Below are positions 23,079-31,184 of a stretch of 44,960 bases of DNA, piece by piece (within the stretch, counting starts at the first letter, position 1; each line of letters starts with the position of its first letter). The notes under the pieces were generated by a model. That model was not told the DNA's origin. It saw only the letters and a program-made list of their open reading frames with translations, and ran no database searches. This DNA comes from Nitrospirota bacterium (GTDB taxonomy: Bacteria; Nitrospirota; JACRHJ01). The stretch spans positions 1-44,960 of the forward strand of contig DAHWTK010000002.1 of assembly GCA_027328825.1 (NCBI GenBank), read 5' to 3'. The position numbers and the translations under genes are program-made.

Positions 23079-23164
23079 GCTTTGCCTCTTGACTTTCCGG
23101 CCCGCGCTATGCTATTAAGACAACGGGCCAATGGGGTTAGTGAAAACTGCTCTGTGCCGGCCTG

Positions 23165-23198
23165 AGGGGCGTCCACTCTTCACGGGGGAGACGCCCCT
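23165..23198. promoter_or_regulatory. Intergenic hairpin between the ParB-like and 68-aa genes
   Basis: AGGGGCGTC (23165-23173) pairs with GACGCCCCT (23190-23198), a 9-bp GC-rich stem. On the minus strand no T-run follows, so it more likely affects RNA stability or attenuation than full termination. The remaining bases 23079-23205 show no gene. Confidence 0.45.
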
Positions 23199-23205
23199 TA
23201 AATTT

Positions 23206-23955
23206 TTACCTCCTTCCAGGATAAAGTTCGTCAAGTCTTCCGCGGGCCAGCTTAAATATCATGCCCCCCGCGGCGGCGTTATTCACGATAGCGTATTTCT
23301 CCTTCACGTCGGCGAACAGAGCGAAGGCCGGGTCATATGTATTACGGGACAGAATGTAGTTCTCGTCACCGGAGAAAACCAACTCAATGTCCTTGTAAAG
23401 CGCCTTGAGCATCTCAGCATCCTCCGGGAAAAATGCGAGGACGATGACCTTAAAATCCGGACGGGCCTCGGCGATGGACGTGAACTCTAATTTCTCAAGC
23501 TCCTTCAGCGTCTCGCTGTCGAGGCCCGCGTAAAGTTTCTGGTCGATGTCCTCAAGCTCCTCCCAAAGCGACTTCAGGATAACCATGTCGTCCTTGCCGA
23601 CGATCGCGTTATGCGAAAGCTGGATCGCGATTTTTTCGCCCCGAGTCATGCTCCGATCTACATACATGACCAGTATCTCTTCAAGACCGGCGGCTCGCGC
23701 GGCCATGACACGATGATTCCCGGAAAGCACCGAGAATACTCCCCCATCGTTATAGCAAAGCGGAACAGATGTCAGGCCGCCGTCGCGCTTTATGTTGCTC
23801 ATGAGTTGGTCGAACGTAGTCTTGTCCATGTAGCGCGCGTTTTTGTCAGAAAGTTTCAGCCGGGAGGGATCCAAAAGTGCGAGCTTGTACGGCTGACCCT
23901 GGGCCTCCAAGAGAGCGTTCAGCGAGTCTAAGGCTTGCAGTGCTTTTTCTTCCAT
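23206..23955 (-). CDS. ParB-like nuclease-domain protein
   Basis: A 249-aa protein with an N-terminal ParB/sulfiredoxin-like domain: LLDPSRLKLSDKNARYMDKT, LMSNIKRDGGLTSVPLCYND, and the nucleotide-binding motif LSGNHRVMAARAAGLEEI, followed by IAIQLSHNAIVGKDD. No ParA partner is encoded, so plasmid-style partition is unlikely. It overlaps the Mom-like gene by 28 bp. In phages such ParB-domain proteins often accompany DNA-modification enzymes. A role as nuclease, NTPase or modification accessory is inferred. Confidence 0.75.
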   Translation of the reverse strand: MEEKALQALDSLNALLEAQGQPYKLALLDPSRLKLSDKNARYMDKTTFDQLMSNIKRDGGLTSVPLCYNDGGVFSVLSGNHRVMAARAAGLEEILVMYVDRSMTRGEKIAIQLSHNAIVGKDDMVILKSLWEELEDIDQKLYAGLDSETLKELEKLEFTSIAEARPDFKVIVLAFFPEDAEMLKALYKDIELVFSGDENYILSRNTYDPAFALFADVKEKYAIVNNAAAGGMIFKLARGRLDELYPGRR

Positions 23956-25286
23956 ATCGAAACCACCTCCTTGAAAGTCATATCGCTAAATTCACCCTGG
24001 TAATTCAGGAACGGTTTCTCCGCACCTTCAGGCGAGCGCTTGACGAGCTTATAGATTCCGCGATATTTCATGCTCTGTTTCGCGGGCGTGAAAGCGGTTG
24101 TGAGAATACACGTCAGACGCGAGAGGAGTTTCTCTTCCAGGACGCGGCGAGTATCCGCGCAAAGCGAAACCATCAGGAGAAGCTTCGCCAGGCGTCTCTC
24201 TTTCGGGGCCGGACGCACGAAATCCGACAGAAGATAAATCGATCCGACCTCGCCCTTTTTCTTGCTGTATGCCTGGAAAATAAGACAGCCGAGCACTTTC
24301 CCATCGACCATCGCCAGGTAGCAGGGACCTCCCGATCCAGGCTCGATGCTCTTGGCCAACCACATCGCCCGGTAATGGTCGATGATGTCCTGCGGGACCT
24401 CGCGGAGCCGGATGTCCGCGCCGTCCGGGATGTTTTCGTCCGGCGCCAGGATAGGGAGTTTCGGGTCGGTTTCCCGGAGTCTGCGGCGGATTATGCCCTT
24501 CGGGAACGGCAGGTTCGAGTAGATAAAGACGCTCTTCTTGCCGAAAAGGTCCATCCGGGCCACGCAAGGGAGCTCAGGGCGCTCCTTGTCGTCGTAGAGC
24601 ACGTAATCGCCCCGGGTCATGCGCCTTACCGTTTCTTCACGCCGTTCGGTCGTGAGCATTTCGTATTTCGGCTTGTCCCAGGCGATGGACTCCTCCAGGC
24701 GCTTGAAAAGCCGCTCGTAGCCGCCCTCATAGGTCGGCAGGAAGCCCACCCTCACCCCCTGCCCCTCTCCCGGAAGGCGAGGGGTCAAGGAAGTGTCGAA
24801 ATAATCATAAACGTCGATGGCGGTATATTCGGCGATTTTGATATGCTCCATCGCCTTCAGGACCTTCGAGAGCGTCTTTGCGAAAAGCTCGTTCCAGTGC
24901 GCCTGGTAATACTCCCACATCCGGACGGCGTAGACGCTGTTCTTCTTCTCGTATTTCAGCATCTCCATCATCAGGAGCAATGCGGCGACAGGGAAAGGTG
25001 ACGTGGCCAGATTTAGCGCGTTGTCAAGGTAAGGTTGAAGCCAGCGCAGTTCTTCGTTCACCACTTGCAGCTTCATTAAGCGGCCAACCAGCGCGTTTCC
25101 CAGGACACAGGAATACAGCGACACGTCGTTACTGTAGAGCCGGGCGTTCGGGGCGTGGCGGGTCAGGATCTGCTCGATGCTGAAGTTGCCGGAACAGCCG
25201 ATGTAACAGTCACGGCCGTCCAAAAGCTTCGCGTGTGTGGCGAAGAACTGCCGGAGCTTCGCGTTTATCGAACCGATGAAGGGCAT
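23928..25286 (-). CDS. DNA-modification protein: methyltransferase-like N-terminus plus Mom/GNAT-like C-terminus
   Basis: A 452-aa protein. Residues 1-70 (YIGCSGNFSIEQIL at 28-41, YSNDVSLYS at 51-59) resemble the cofactor-binding start of Dam-like adenine methyltransferases. LPTYEGGY at 183-190 occupies the place of the catalytic DPPY-type motif. Residues about 320-425 (CYLAMVDGKVLGCLIF, YLLSDFVRPAPKERRLAKLL, TTAFTPAKQSMKYRGIYKLV) look like a GNAT domain of the Mom kind, which in phage Mu makes a bulky adenine modification that blocks host restriction. A family B repeat (TPRLPGEGQGVRVG) is inserted just before LPTY. Membership is judged by eye and needs a profile search. Confidence 0.6.
   Translation of the reverse strand: MPFIGSINAKLRQFFATHAKLLDGRDCYIGCSGNFSIEQILTRHAPNARLYSNDVSLYSCVLGNALVGRLMKLQVVNEELRWLQPYLDNALNLATSPFPVAALLLMMEMLKYEKKNSVYAVRMWEYYQAHWNELFAKTLSKVLKAMEHIKIAEYTAIDVYDYFDTSLTPRLPGEGQGVRVGFLPTYEGGYERLFKRLEESIAWDKPKYEMLTTERREETVRRMTRGDYVLYDDKERPELPCVARMDLFGKKSVFIYSNLPFPKGIIRRRLRETDPKLPILAPDENIPDGADIRLREVPQDIIDHYRAMWLAKSIEPGSGGPCYLAMVDGKVLGCLIFQAYSKKKGEVGSIYLLSDFVRPAPKERRLAKLLLMVSLCADTRRVLEEKLLSRLTCILTTAFTPAKQSMKYRGIYKLVKRSPEGAEKPFLNYQGEFSDMTFKEVVSIWKKKHCKP
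24747..24789. repeat. Family B palindromic repeat inside the Mom-like gene
   Basis: CACCCTCACCCCCTGCCCCT then CTCCCGGAAGGCGAGGGG. Translated in frame as TPRLPGEGQGVRVG immediately upstream of the LPTYEGGY motif. Confidence 0.75.
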
Positions 25287-25672
25287 TAATCCTCCTTTTC
25301 CGCGAGGGCGCGGTAGACAGCTGGGCGGGACATATTGTATTGGAGCGCGAGTTGGGCCGTATTCGCGCCATTAAACTCTTTCCGGATGCGGCGTCGCTTC
25401 TCGCGGCTCACGAGTGCCAGCGGGGACGGTATCCGCACGCGCGCGCCGACAAGCTTGCGGACGATCGCCTCCTCAATCTGGCGGCCAAGTTCGTTGCCGT
25501 AGACCTCGGAACAGGAGAGGCAGTGCCAGGGCAGGCCCTCCGCGGCCCCTCCCCTCGCGGGAGAGGGGCGCAGAAGGCAGGCGCGGCAGGCGCGGGCGCG
25601 GGCAACAACGCCCTGGACAACGTGCGCCCGGATGATTATGGCCATTTCTTCGACGCGGCGGCTAATCCGCAT
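25286..25672 (-). CDS. Zinc-ribbon plus Mor-like HTH regulator upstream of the Mom-like gene
   Basis: About 128 aa from ATG 25672 (the next ATG, 25645, is also possible; neither has a strong ribosome site). Two Cys pairs, CRAC and CLSC, form a probable zinc ribbon whose loop contains a translated family B repeat (RPSPARGGAAEGLP). The C-terminus RRIRKEFNGANTAQLALQYN then MSRPAVYRAL is a helix-turn-helix of the Mor/C activator type. Its last base overlaps the start of the Mom-like gene. In Mu, a zinc-finger protein (Com) and a Mor-family activator (C) both control mom, so a regulatory role here is attractive but inferred. Confidence 0.6.
   Translation of the reverse strand: MRISRRVEEMAIIIRAHVVQGVVARARACRACLLRPSPARGGAAEGLPWHCLSCSEVYGNELGRQIEEAIVRKLVGARVRIPSPLALVSREKRRRIRKEFNGANTAQLALQYNMSRPAVYRALAEKED
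25535..25575. repeat. Family B palindromic repeat inside the zinc-ribbon gene
   Basis: CCCTCCGCGGCCCCTCCCCT then CGCGGGAGAGGGGCGCAGAA. It splits the two CxxC motifs of the encoded zinc ribbon without breaking the frame. Confidence 0.7.
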
Positions 25673-26129
25673 GGGCGGCTTTCCGGGCATCCAGACGATC
25701 GAGCGCGTCGTTGTAGGCTTGCCAGCCCTCAAAACACGTATGTCTCATATCAGTAAGACTGACAACGCAATTTGCATGATGCGCAGCCAAGAATGCACGA
25801 AGGCCATGCTTCCCATAATGACCCGCGTGCTCTTCGGCTGATTTTAAAAATCCCTCGACATTGTCCGTTTCAAACAACATCCCGCCGCGCGGATCACAAG
25901 GAAGAGCGGCTATCAGGCTAAGGAGTTTCAAGGCCGACGTCTCGATAGCCACCAGCCCCTGGGCGGCGGGGGGAATTTCACGCCCATTGTCCATCGTAAG
26001 TTTCGGCGTTTTTGTGCTGCAAAGATGCGTGGGATCATGCGTCCACCAACAGGTGTTCACCCCATAAAATATTTTTTTAGGCTTGGCTTTCCTTACGTCG
26101 TCGATGGTAATATTTTCGATAATTTCCAT
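25662..26129 (-). CDS. Early phage protein of unknown function
   Basis: A 155-aa protein, start MEIIENITIDDVRKAKPKKI. Notable features are FYGVNTCWWTHDPTHLCST, PCDPRGGMLFETDN and a His-rich helix EEHAGHYGKHGLRAFLAAHH then ANC. The His/Cys pattern suggests a metal site. It shares its end with the start of the zinc-ribbon gene. I do not recognise a named family. Confidence 0.6.
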   Translation of the reverse strand: MEIIENITIDDVRKAKPKKIFYGVNTCWWTHDPTHLCSTKTPKLTMDNGREIPPAAQGLVAIETSALKLLSLIAALPCDPRGGMLFETDNVEGFLKSAEEHAGHYGKHGLRAFLAAHHANCVVSLTDMRHTCFEGWQAYNDALDRLDARKAAHAD

Positions 26130-26621
26130 TTACGCTTTTACCTCTTCTGGAATATCGACGTTAAAAAATCCCTGCTTGCCTTTGACAGGGAAAGGATTAT
26201 CGAAAACCTTGATCAGGCGCGTTTTCCATGCGTAGCGACCGATCTCGTAGTTCCCAAAATGGCGCTCGATAATTATTTCCTCCTGGGTCATTTTGTCCGT
26301 CGGAACACAGTCATAAAGCTCGACGATGCCGAGGGCCGCGCCCATTGGCAATAGCGACCATTCCACGCCATTCCACCGCCAGGGATGCTCATCTGTCGGG
26401 CCGTTCGGAAGCTTGCAGGGCTTGCCGACAAGCGGGCCAAGAGCCGACTGCATGTGCCAGTAGGACATTTCTGCAATAAGATCGCTTTTTGAGAGGCCGC
26501 CCTTTGCCGCGCAGATAACCAGCGGGCCGCGGTAGCTCGTCGCCCAGGAGCGCGTCTCGTTGCGCTTGGCCGGCGTCATCATCAGTGACGCCCAGGGCTG
26601 CCAGAGAGAGAGTGCTTTCAT
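26130..26621 (-). CDS. ASCH domain protein
   Basis: A 163-aa protein starting at ATG 26621 (MKALSLWQPWASLMMTPAKR). It has the ASCH pattern: SLWQPWASLM, KRNETRSWATSYRGPLVICA, and later AALGIVELYDCVPTDKM. ASCH domains are PUA-like folds that bind RNA or modified bases. It sits in the modification-gene neighbourhood. A base-recognition role in modified DNA or RNA is a guess. Confidence 0.8.
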   Translation of the reverse strand: MKALSLWQPWASLMMTPAKRNETRSWATSYRGPLVICAAKGGLSKSDLIAEMSYWHMQSALGPLVGKPCKLPNGPTDEHPWRWNGVEWSLLPMGAALGIVELYDCVPTDKMTQEEIIIERHFGNYEIGRYAWKTRLIKVFDNPFPVKGKQGFFNVDIPEEVKA

Positions 26622-26863
26622 TGATTCACCTCTTTTAACGTCATCTCGATGGGAAATTTTCCGCGCGCGCCTTCCTTCCATTCCGTGTATTCCGCCAGAC
26701 CGCGCTTAACCAGAGCCTCGATAGTCGGCGTGCCGAAATGTTTGCGGCCATACAATTCCGTTTTCGAGGCATACCAAAAGCCGCCGGGAAAACGGTACAA
26801 TTTCCCGTCGTGCTCCCGCGCTAAGGCAATGGTGGCGCACATGGTCTGAGTAAGCTTAGACAT
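26618..26863 (-). CDS. Small early protein, winged-helix-like
   Basis: An 81-aa protein, start MSKLTQTMCATIALAREHDG. The pattern GTPTIEALVKRGLAEYTEWK resembles the recognition helix and wing of small winged-helix phage proteins. Four-base overlap with the ASCH gene. Weak assignment. Confidence 0.5.
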   Translation of the reverse strand: MSKLTQTMCATIALAREHDGKLYRFPGGFWYASKTELYGRKHFGTPTIEALVKRGLAEYTEWKEGARGKFPIEMTLKEVNQ

Positions 26864-27089
26864 GTGGGACCTCCTCCTGATACGCCTCTTCGATGTCGGT
26901 CCCTTTTAATATCTTACGGATCGATTTAGGCGAGTAATTTTCCTGGCCTTTAATAATTATGCGGGCGTTATAGTCCCCTGACGGCTGAACACGCTTAATG
27001 GCGTCGATTATCTTCCTGCCTAAAAAGCTCTTGCCCGAACCTATGCCGCCGCGAAGGACCACCACGATTGTTTCGGTTTCCGGATTCAT
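26856..27089 (-). CDS. Miniature P-loop protein
   Basis: A 77-aa protein with a perfect Walker A loop RGGIGSGKSFLGRK near residue 13 but too short for a full P-loop ATPase fold; no Walker B is visible. The C-terminal half, SPKSIRKILKGTDIEEAYQE, is helical. It may be a truncated kinase or ATPase or a mini-protein using a partner. It overlaps the next gene and follows the recombinase without a gap. Confidence 0.5.
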   Translation of the reverse strand: MNPETETIVVVLRGGIGSGKSFLGRKIIDAIKRVQPSGDYNARIIIKGQENYSPKSIRKILKGTDIEEAYQEEVPHV

Positions 27090-28019
27090 TTATCCCTCCT
27101 GTTTTGTGAGTTCCCGCCAGCGCGCGTTGGAAATTTTCCCGGAATTCAACGCCGTCTGGCTGTTTTCGATGTAGCGCATCGTCGTCTTCACGTCCTCGTG
27201 CCCCATCTTCGCCGCCACGACCAGAGGGTCCTTTATCTGGTCGTAAAGGTCGCTCGCAAAAGTCGAACGCATCTTGTGGACGAAGGCGTCCGCGTCCGGG
27301 ATGCCGAACCGGACGGCGTATTTCTTCAGGATCGCGTTAATGGACTCCTTCGTTATGCCATAACCGCGGCGTCCCCTGTCCCGCGTCAGGGAAGTGAACA
27401 GCGGCTCGTCCATCTTTGAGGCGGCAACGCGTATCTGCCACCAGTTTCGGATGGCCGCGGTGGGGACTCGCTCAAGTTTTACCGTGCGCTCCTTCGCCCC
27501 CTTGCCAAAGAAAGTGAGCGTGCAGGTCTCGGCGGTGAACTGCATCTGCCTGAGCGTCAAAGAAGCGATCTCCGACACGCGGGGCCCGGCGCCGTAAAGC
27601 ACCATGAGAACGGCCAGGTCGCGGATTCCGATCTCCGTGGAGAGGTCCGGCGCCGCGAATATCTGGCGAAGCTCCTCCGTGGAGAACTTGCGCGCGGAGT
27701 GCTGCGCGAACTTCGGGGATGGGATGTCCTGGCATGGGGACGCGCTCAGGTACCGCTCCCGAACGAGCCAGGCGTAAAAATCCCGGACGGCGGCGAGCTT
27801 CACGGCGCGCGAGGAATTGGAATTATGCCGGTCGAAGAAAAGCGATTTCAACCAGTCCTCGACGTCGGCGCGAGTCGCGGAGAAAATTTCATCGCCGCGC
27901 GCGTTCAAAAATTCGGAAAATTTCCTAACATTCCAAATATACGCCGAAACGGTCGCGCGCGAACGACCACGAAGGATAGTGCAATACTCCGAATAAGCTG
28001 TAAGCTCCGAATCAAGCAT
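27090..28019 (-). CDS. Tyrosine recombinase, XerC/D-like
   Basis: A 309-aa recombinase from ATG 28019 (MLDSELTAYSEYCTILRGRS); the longer open frame from 28130 adds a poor Pro-rich extension. It has a core-binding SAM-like N-domain (RATVSAYIWNVRKFSEFLNA) and a catalytic domain with Arg in GAGPRVSEIASL, Lys in GKGAKERTV, His-Arg in HKMRSTFASDLY, His in MGHEDVKTTMRY and the Tyr nucleophile there. All active residues are present. It lies beside the probable origin, so dimer resolution or replication-linked recombination is as likely as integration. Confidence 0.8.
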   Translation of the reverse strand: MLDSELTAYSEYCTILRGRSRATVSAYIWNVRKFSEFLNARGDEIFSATRADVEDWLKSLFFDRHNSNSSRAVKLAAVRDFYAWLVRERYLSASPCQDIPSPKFAQHSARKFSTEELRQIFAAPDLSTEIGIRDLAVLMVLYGAGPRVSEIASLTLRQMQFTAETCTLTFFGKGAKERTVKLERVPTAAIRNWWQIRVAASKMDEPLFTSLTRDRGRRGYGITKESINAILKKYAVRFGIPDADAFVHKMRSTFASDLYDQIKDPLVVAAKMGHEDVKTTMRYIENSQTALNSGKISNARWRELTKQEG

Positions 28020-28429
28020 TTTCGACCTGAAAATAGCTCCAATTATAGAAACGAGTAAGTACAGGCAATTCCCGGATTGCACCCTCCAAGGGTATGGGGG
28101 GGGGAGCAAATCCATGACGTTGACCATCAAATCCCGATTGACATTGCATGTTTCCCGGAAATAAACACGCTAAGTCATTGATTTTATGTGTCTCGAAAGG
28201 TAGAAAACTGCATATATTCCGTAAAAGATGCAAGGAAAATTCCGGTTTATTCCGGTTCGTTTTCGGCCTTGTCTTTATGTTCGCCGGTAAGAGTCGCCAC
28301 AGAGAGAATTGATTTTTTTTCATAATTAAATAGTTATCTTGTTTATTGTTAAACTTATAAATACCCTGTATAACCCATTTTAAGAAAACCATTCCGCGCC
28401 CTGGAAAAAGTTAGATATATCGTTTTTTT

Positions 28430-28711
28430 GCTCCACTTCTCCACCCGAACTGCTAAACTCGCGTAACAATCTTTTTATTTTCAATAAGTTATTTCAGGTG
28501 GCGCAACTTTTATCAGTAACCACTTACAATTAGCCTTTTTAATCCAATTTCTTTTACTTTACAACGGGTTATCTATCGGGTGGAGCAACCCGACAACCCG
28601 TTTTGCTCCACCCTTAATCCACCCATCTCCACCCTTGCTCCACCCTTGCTCCACCCGACTTTTCCTTAATAAAAATAAATAGTTAAGCCATTTTGGGTGG
28701 AGAAGTGGAGC
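28430..28711. other. Iteron-rich probable replication origin
   Basis: Within the gene-free stretch 28020-28786, the core TCCACCC occurs at 28607, 28618, 28628, 28639 and 28650, i.e. every 10-11 bp on one DNA face. GGGTGGAGC at 28578-28586 and GCTCCACCC at 28605-28613 form an inverted pair. A perfect 17-bp inverted repeat, GCTCCACTTCTCCACCC at 28430-28446 and its complement at 28695-28711, brackets the whole. AT-rich blocks lie at about 28310-28370 and 28450-28560. It directly follows the replicative helicase gene. The rest of the gap shows no gene. Confidence 0.7.
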
Positions 28712-28786
28712 ATTTTTAAACGATATAGGTCAAACTTTTCGGCCTCACGGCTAAAAAATTTTTGATTACTATTATTTTTCATAGTG

Positions 28787-30910
28787 TTATACGCCATATA
28801 CCAACTCTTTCCTAAAACGGTAAACCGTCGTGCCGTTTACTACCCTGTTGTGCAGAGCGCCGTCCTGTTTCCCCAGTAGGAGCCACCCGCTCTTGAGCAG
28901 CGTCTCCCGGTCATTGCTGATGCGCCTGCCGAGCGTCGAAGGGCTTTCGTACGGGTTCCTGATGCCGTGTTCCCGGCAGTAACGGTTCAAGGCCTTGTGC
29001 AGGTCCGCCATCTTCGCGTCGAATTGGACGACCTTTACGGTTGCCTCCACGTCCGTGCCGTCCACCTTTACAGTCCGCTTCTCGCCGACCGAGCGGAACA
29101 GGTCTATCAGATAGGTTGGATGCCGGAAAAAGTGGCACTTCGACTCAAACCCTTTCACCTCGACCGGTTCGCGGTCCCGTTCCGCCGGGACGAGCCATCC
29201 GCCGCCGAGCTTTATCTCCTCAGGCACGAGCGTCTTTTCGCGCATCATCTCCTCGTATTCGAGGTACAGGCCGTCGAGGAAGTTCACGATGCTGTTGGAG
29301 CCGACGCTGATGTCGCCGGCCAGGGCATCCTGGCGTTTTATCCAGTGCTTTAAAATTTCGCCCGCGTCCTCGCCTTCGCCGTAATTGATATGCCCCTTGT
29401 CGAAGAACGGGATGACCTTCACGACCTCTTCGAGGATGAGAAGCCAGACGGTGATCACCTCGTTGGCGCGGTTTTTGTTGTGCTTCGGATACGCGCTCTC
29501 GATATGGTTCAACCATCGCCTGCGGCCTTCCTTGAGGTTCGGCAGGATCGCGTTCACCGCGAGGTCGAGCAGGCCGGACAATATAATGTCGCGCTTCTCA
29601 AGGAGCTCCTGGACGACGTCGAGCATCATAAAACCGCGCTTCTTGAACTTCTCATGGAAGAGCACGGTAAACGCGCCCGTCATAAGCTCGCTCAGAGACC
29701 CGGGAATCGGCTCGATGGCCGTCCAGAGCAGAAGCCCGCGGAGCGTCTGGTTGATCGTCTGGTTATCGGTGCCGCCTTTGCTGATATCGCGTCCGCGGCC
29801 GTCGCGCGCCATGAGAAGGATGTTCTTAAAGTTCCGGGTGAGGTCCGCAGACTCCATGTTGTCGATTACCAGGAGCGGCAGCCCGGAGAGCCTGAACGCC
29901 GCCGCCGCCGACATCTGCCCCACCTTCCCTTCACCGTACAGTAGCGCGAAGCACAGGTCGCCTGCGCTGGATTTGCCGCTCTGCGCGTCTCCCTCGAATT
30001 TCATGAAGCCCTTCGTGTTGCTGTAATCGGTGAAAAGATAGGATATGAGCCAGCATAATATCAGGTAGCGGTCGGTCAGCTCGCACGTAAGGTTGTCGAA
30101 GAGCAATGTCCGCAACAGTTCGAGCGCTTCGCGCGCCTTTGTTCCCTGTATAAAACGCGCGGGTTTAATTGCGGGACACGTATCGAGGAGAACGCCGTCC
30201 GGGTTCGTCGCGTTCGGGATTTCCTCCACCTTTTTGGGCGAGAGCTTCAAAATCGTGTTGTTTGGAGAGCTGAAATTGACGTATATGGAGTTTTTTTCCT
30301 TGTCGGTATGAATCCACGACAGAAGTTGTATCTGCGTCCCGTGGCCAGCGCAGAACGTCTCCAGCCAGTACCAGACGTTCTTCCCCGGCGCCTCGATGGC
30401 GGACAGGTGCGTCCGCCGGTCCATCATGGAGTTGAAGTGGTTATTGTTGCCAATCTCGTAGAGCGACTTGTTGTAAAAAAGGTAAGCCTTCCCGTCCTTG
30501 TTGTAGAAAAATTTCCCTTTCTCGTTAAACCACTTGTATATTTTTTCGCCCAGGGTGCGCGATTTGACGTTCTTCTCGCCCACGGCCTCGTAGTAGTCGG
30601 AGATAACCCTCAGCAGGTCGCCGTCGGTTTCCAGGGCCTCGTGGACGGCCTTCGGGGTGAGGCTTGTCAGCCTCACGATTTTATCTATAAAAAGCTCCTG
30701 CTCCAGGTCTCCGAGCGCGCCAACGGCCTTGTAGACGCCGTGCTCCTTCAGGTGCCCGTGCCGCGCCTCCAGGCCCTCCAGTTTCGCCGCCTGCATGACT
30801 TCCCATGTCAGGACGTCCACGGCCGCTCCCTGGAGCCGCTTAAACTCCCGGTGCCGGTCGCCGTTAACCCCCCGGAGATATTCGTCGATGTCTTTAATCA
30901 GTTCGGGCAT
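28787..30910 (-). CDS. Replicative helicase (P-loop, SF3/DnaB-adjacent type)
   Basis: A 707-aa protein. It has Walker A GDAQSGKS at 307-314 (MKFEGDAQSGKSSAGDLCFA) and Walker B LPLLVIDNMES at 344-354. C-terminal segments look DNA-binding (HKALNRYCREHGIRNPYESP then STLGRRIS). The N-terminal 300 residues may be a primase-type or ATPase-linker domain. Phage proteins of this plan (D5-like or phage helicases) unwind the origin. It lies between the primase gene and the iteron region, consistent with initiation. Confidence 0.7.
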   Translation of the reverse strand: MPELIKDIDEYLRGVNGDRHREFKRLQGAAVDVLTWEVMQAAKLEGLEARHGHLKEHGVYKAVGALGDLEQELFIDKIVRLTSLTPKAVHEALETDGDLLRVISDYYEAVGEKNVKSRTLGEKIYKWFNEKGKFFYNKDGKAYLFYNKSLYEIGNNNHFNSMMDRRTHLSAIEAPGKNVWYWLETFCAGHGTQIQLLSWIHTDKEKNSIYVNFSSPNNTILKLSPKKVEEIPNATNPDGVLLDTCPAIKPARFIQGTKAREALELLRTLLFDNLTCELTDRYLILCWLISYLFTDYSNTKGFMKFEGDAQSGKSSAGDLCFALLYGEGKVGQMSAAAAFRLSGLPLLVIDNMESADLTRNFKNILLMARDGRGRDISKGGTDNQTINQTLRGLLLWTAIEPIPGSLSELMTGAFTVLFHEKFKKRGFMMLDVVQELLEKRDIILSGLLDLAVNAILPNLKEGRRRWLNHIESAYPKHNKNRANEVITVWLLILEEVVKVIPFFDKGHINYGEGEDAGEILKHWIKRQDALAGDISVGSNSIVNFLDGLYLEYEEMMREKTLVPEEIKLGGGWLVPAERDREPVEVKGFESKCHFFRHPTYLIDLFRSVGEKRTVKVDGTDVEATVKVVQFDAKMADLHKALNRYCREHGIRNPYESPSTLGRRISNDRETLLKSGWLLLGKQDGALHNRVVNGTTVYRFRKELVYGV

Positions 30911-31160
30911 TAGGAAGCCTTAATCGCTTGGCAATTTCTATTAGTTCGCCGGAGCTTATCTGAACGGCTCCATTAATGACTGCTTGTAAGCGCTTGCTTT
31001 CGCTAATATCATAATGAGGATGCCTGCCGTCTTGAAAACACTCGCGCCTTAATCCAAGGCGTTCTGCAAAGGCATGAAGCTCCTCGCGGCTATCGGCGGT
31101 CATATGCGACATTTTCATGTTGCGGAATGGGAATCGATAAGCATCAATAAAAACGCTCAT
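30894..31160 (-). CDS. DUF4031 family protein
   Basis: An 88-aa protein matching DUF4031: V-F-I-D-A-Y at the N-terminus, MSHMTADSREELHAFAERLG, then HPHYDISESKRLQAVINGAV. The conserved Asp, His and Tyr residues suggest a small metal-dependent or nucleotide-binding fold common in phages; function unknown. It overlaps the helicase start by 17 bp. Confidence 0.75.
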   Translation of the reverse strand: MSVFIDAYRFPFRNMKMSHMTADSREELHAFAERLGLRRECFQDGRHPHYDISESKRLQAVINGAVQISSGELIEIAKRLRLPNARTD

Positions 31161-31184
31161 TTTCTACCTACCATCCCATTACCC

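Noticed and set aside
23206..23955. ParB-like gene as part of a plasmid partition system
   Set aside because: No ParA-type ATPase and no centromere-like repeats next to it; context is DNA modification.
28012..28392. 126-aa frame in the origin region
   Set aside because: Overlaps the recombinase N-terminus in another frame, has Asn/Gln/Pro-rich unlikely composition, and lies in AT-rich non-coding DNA.
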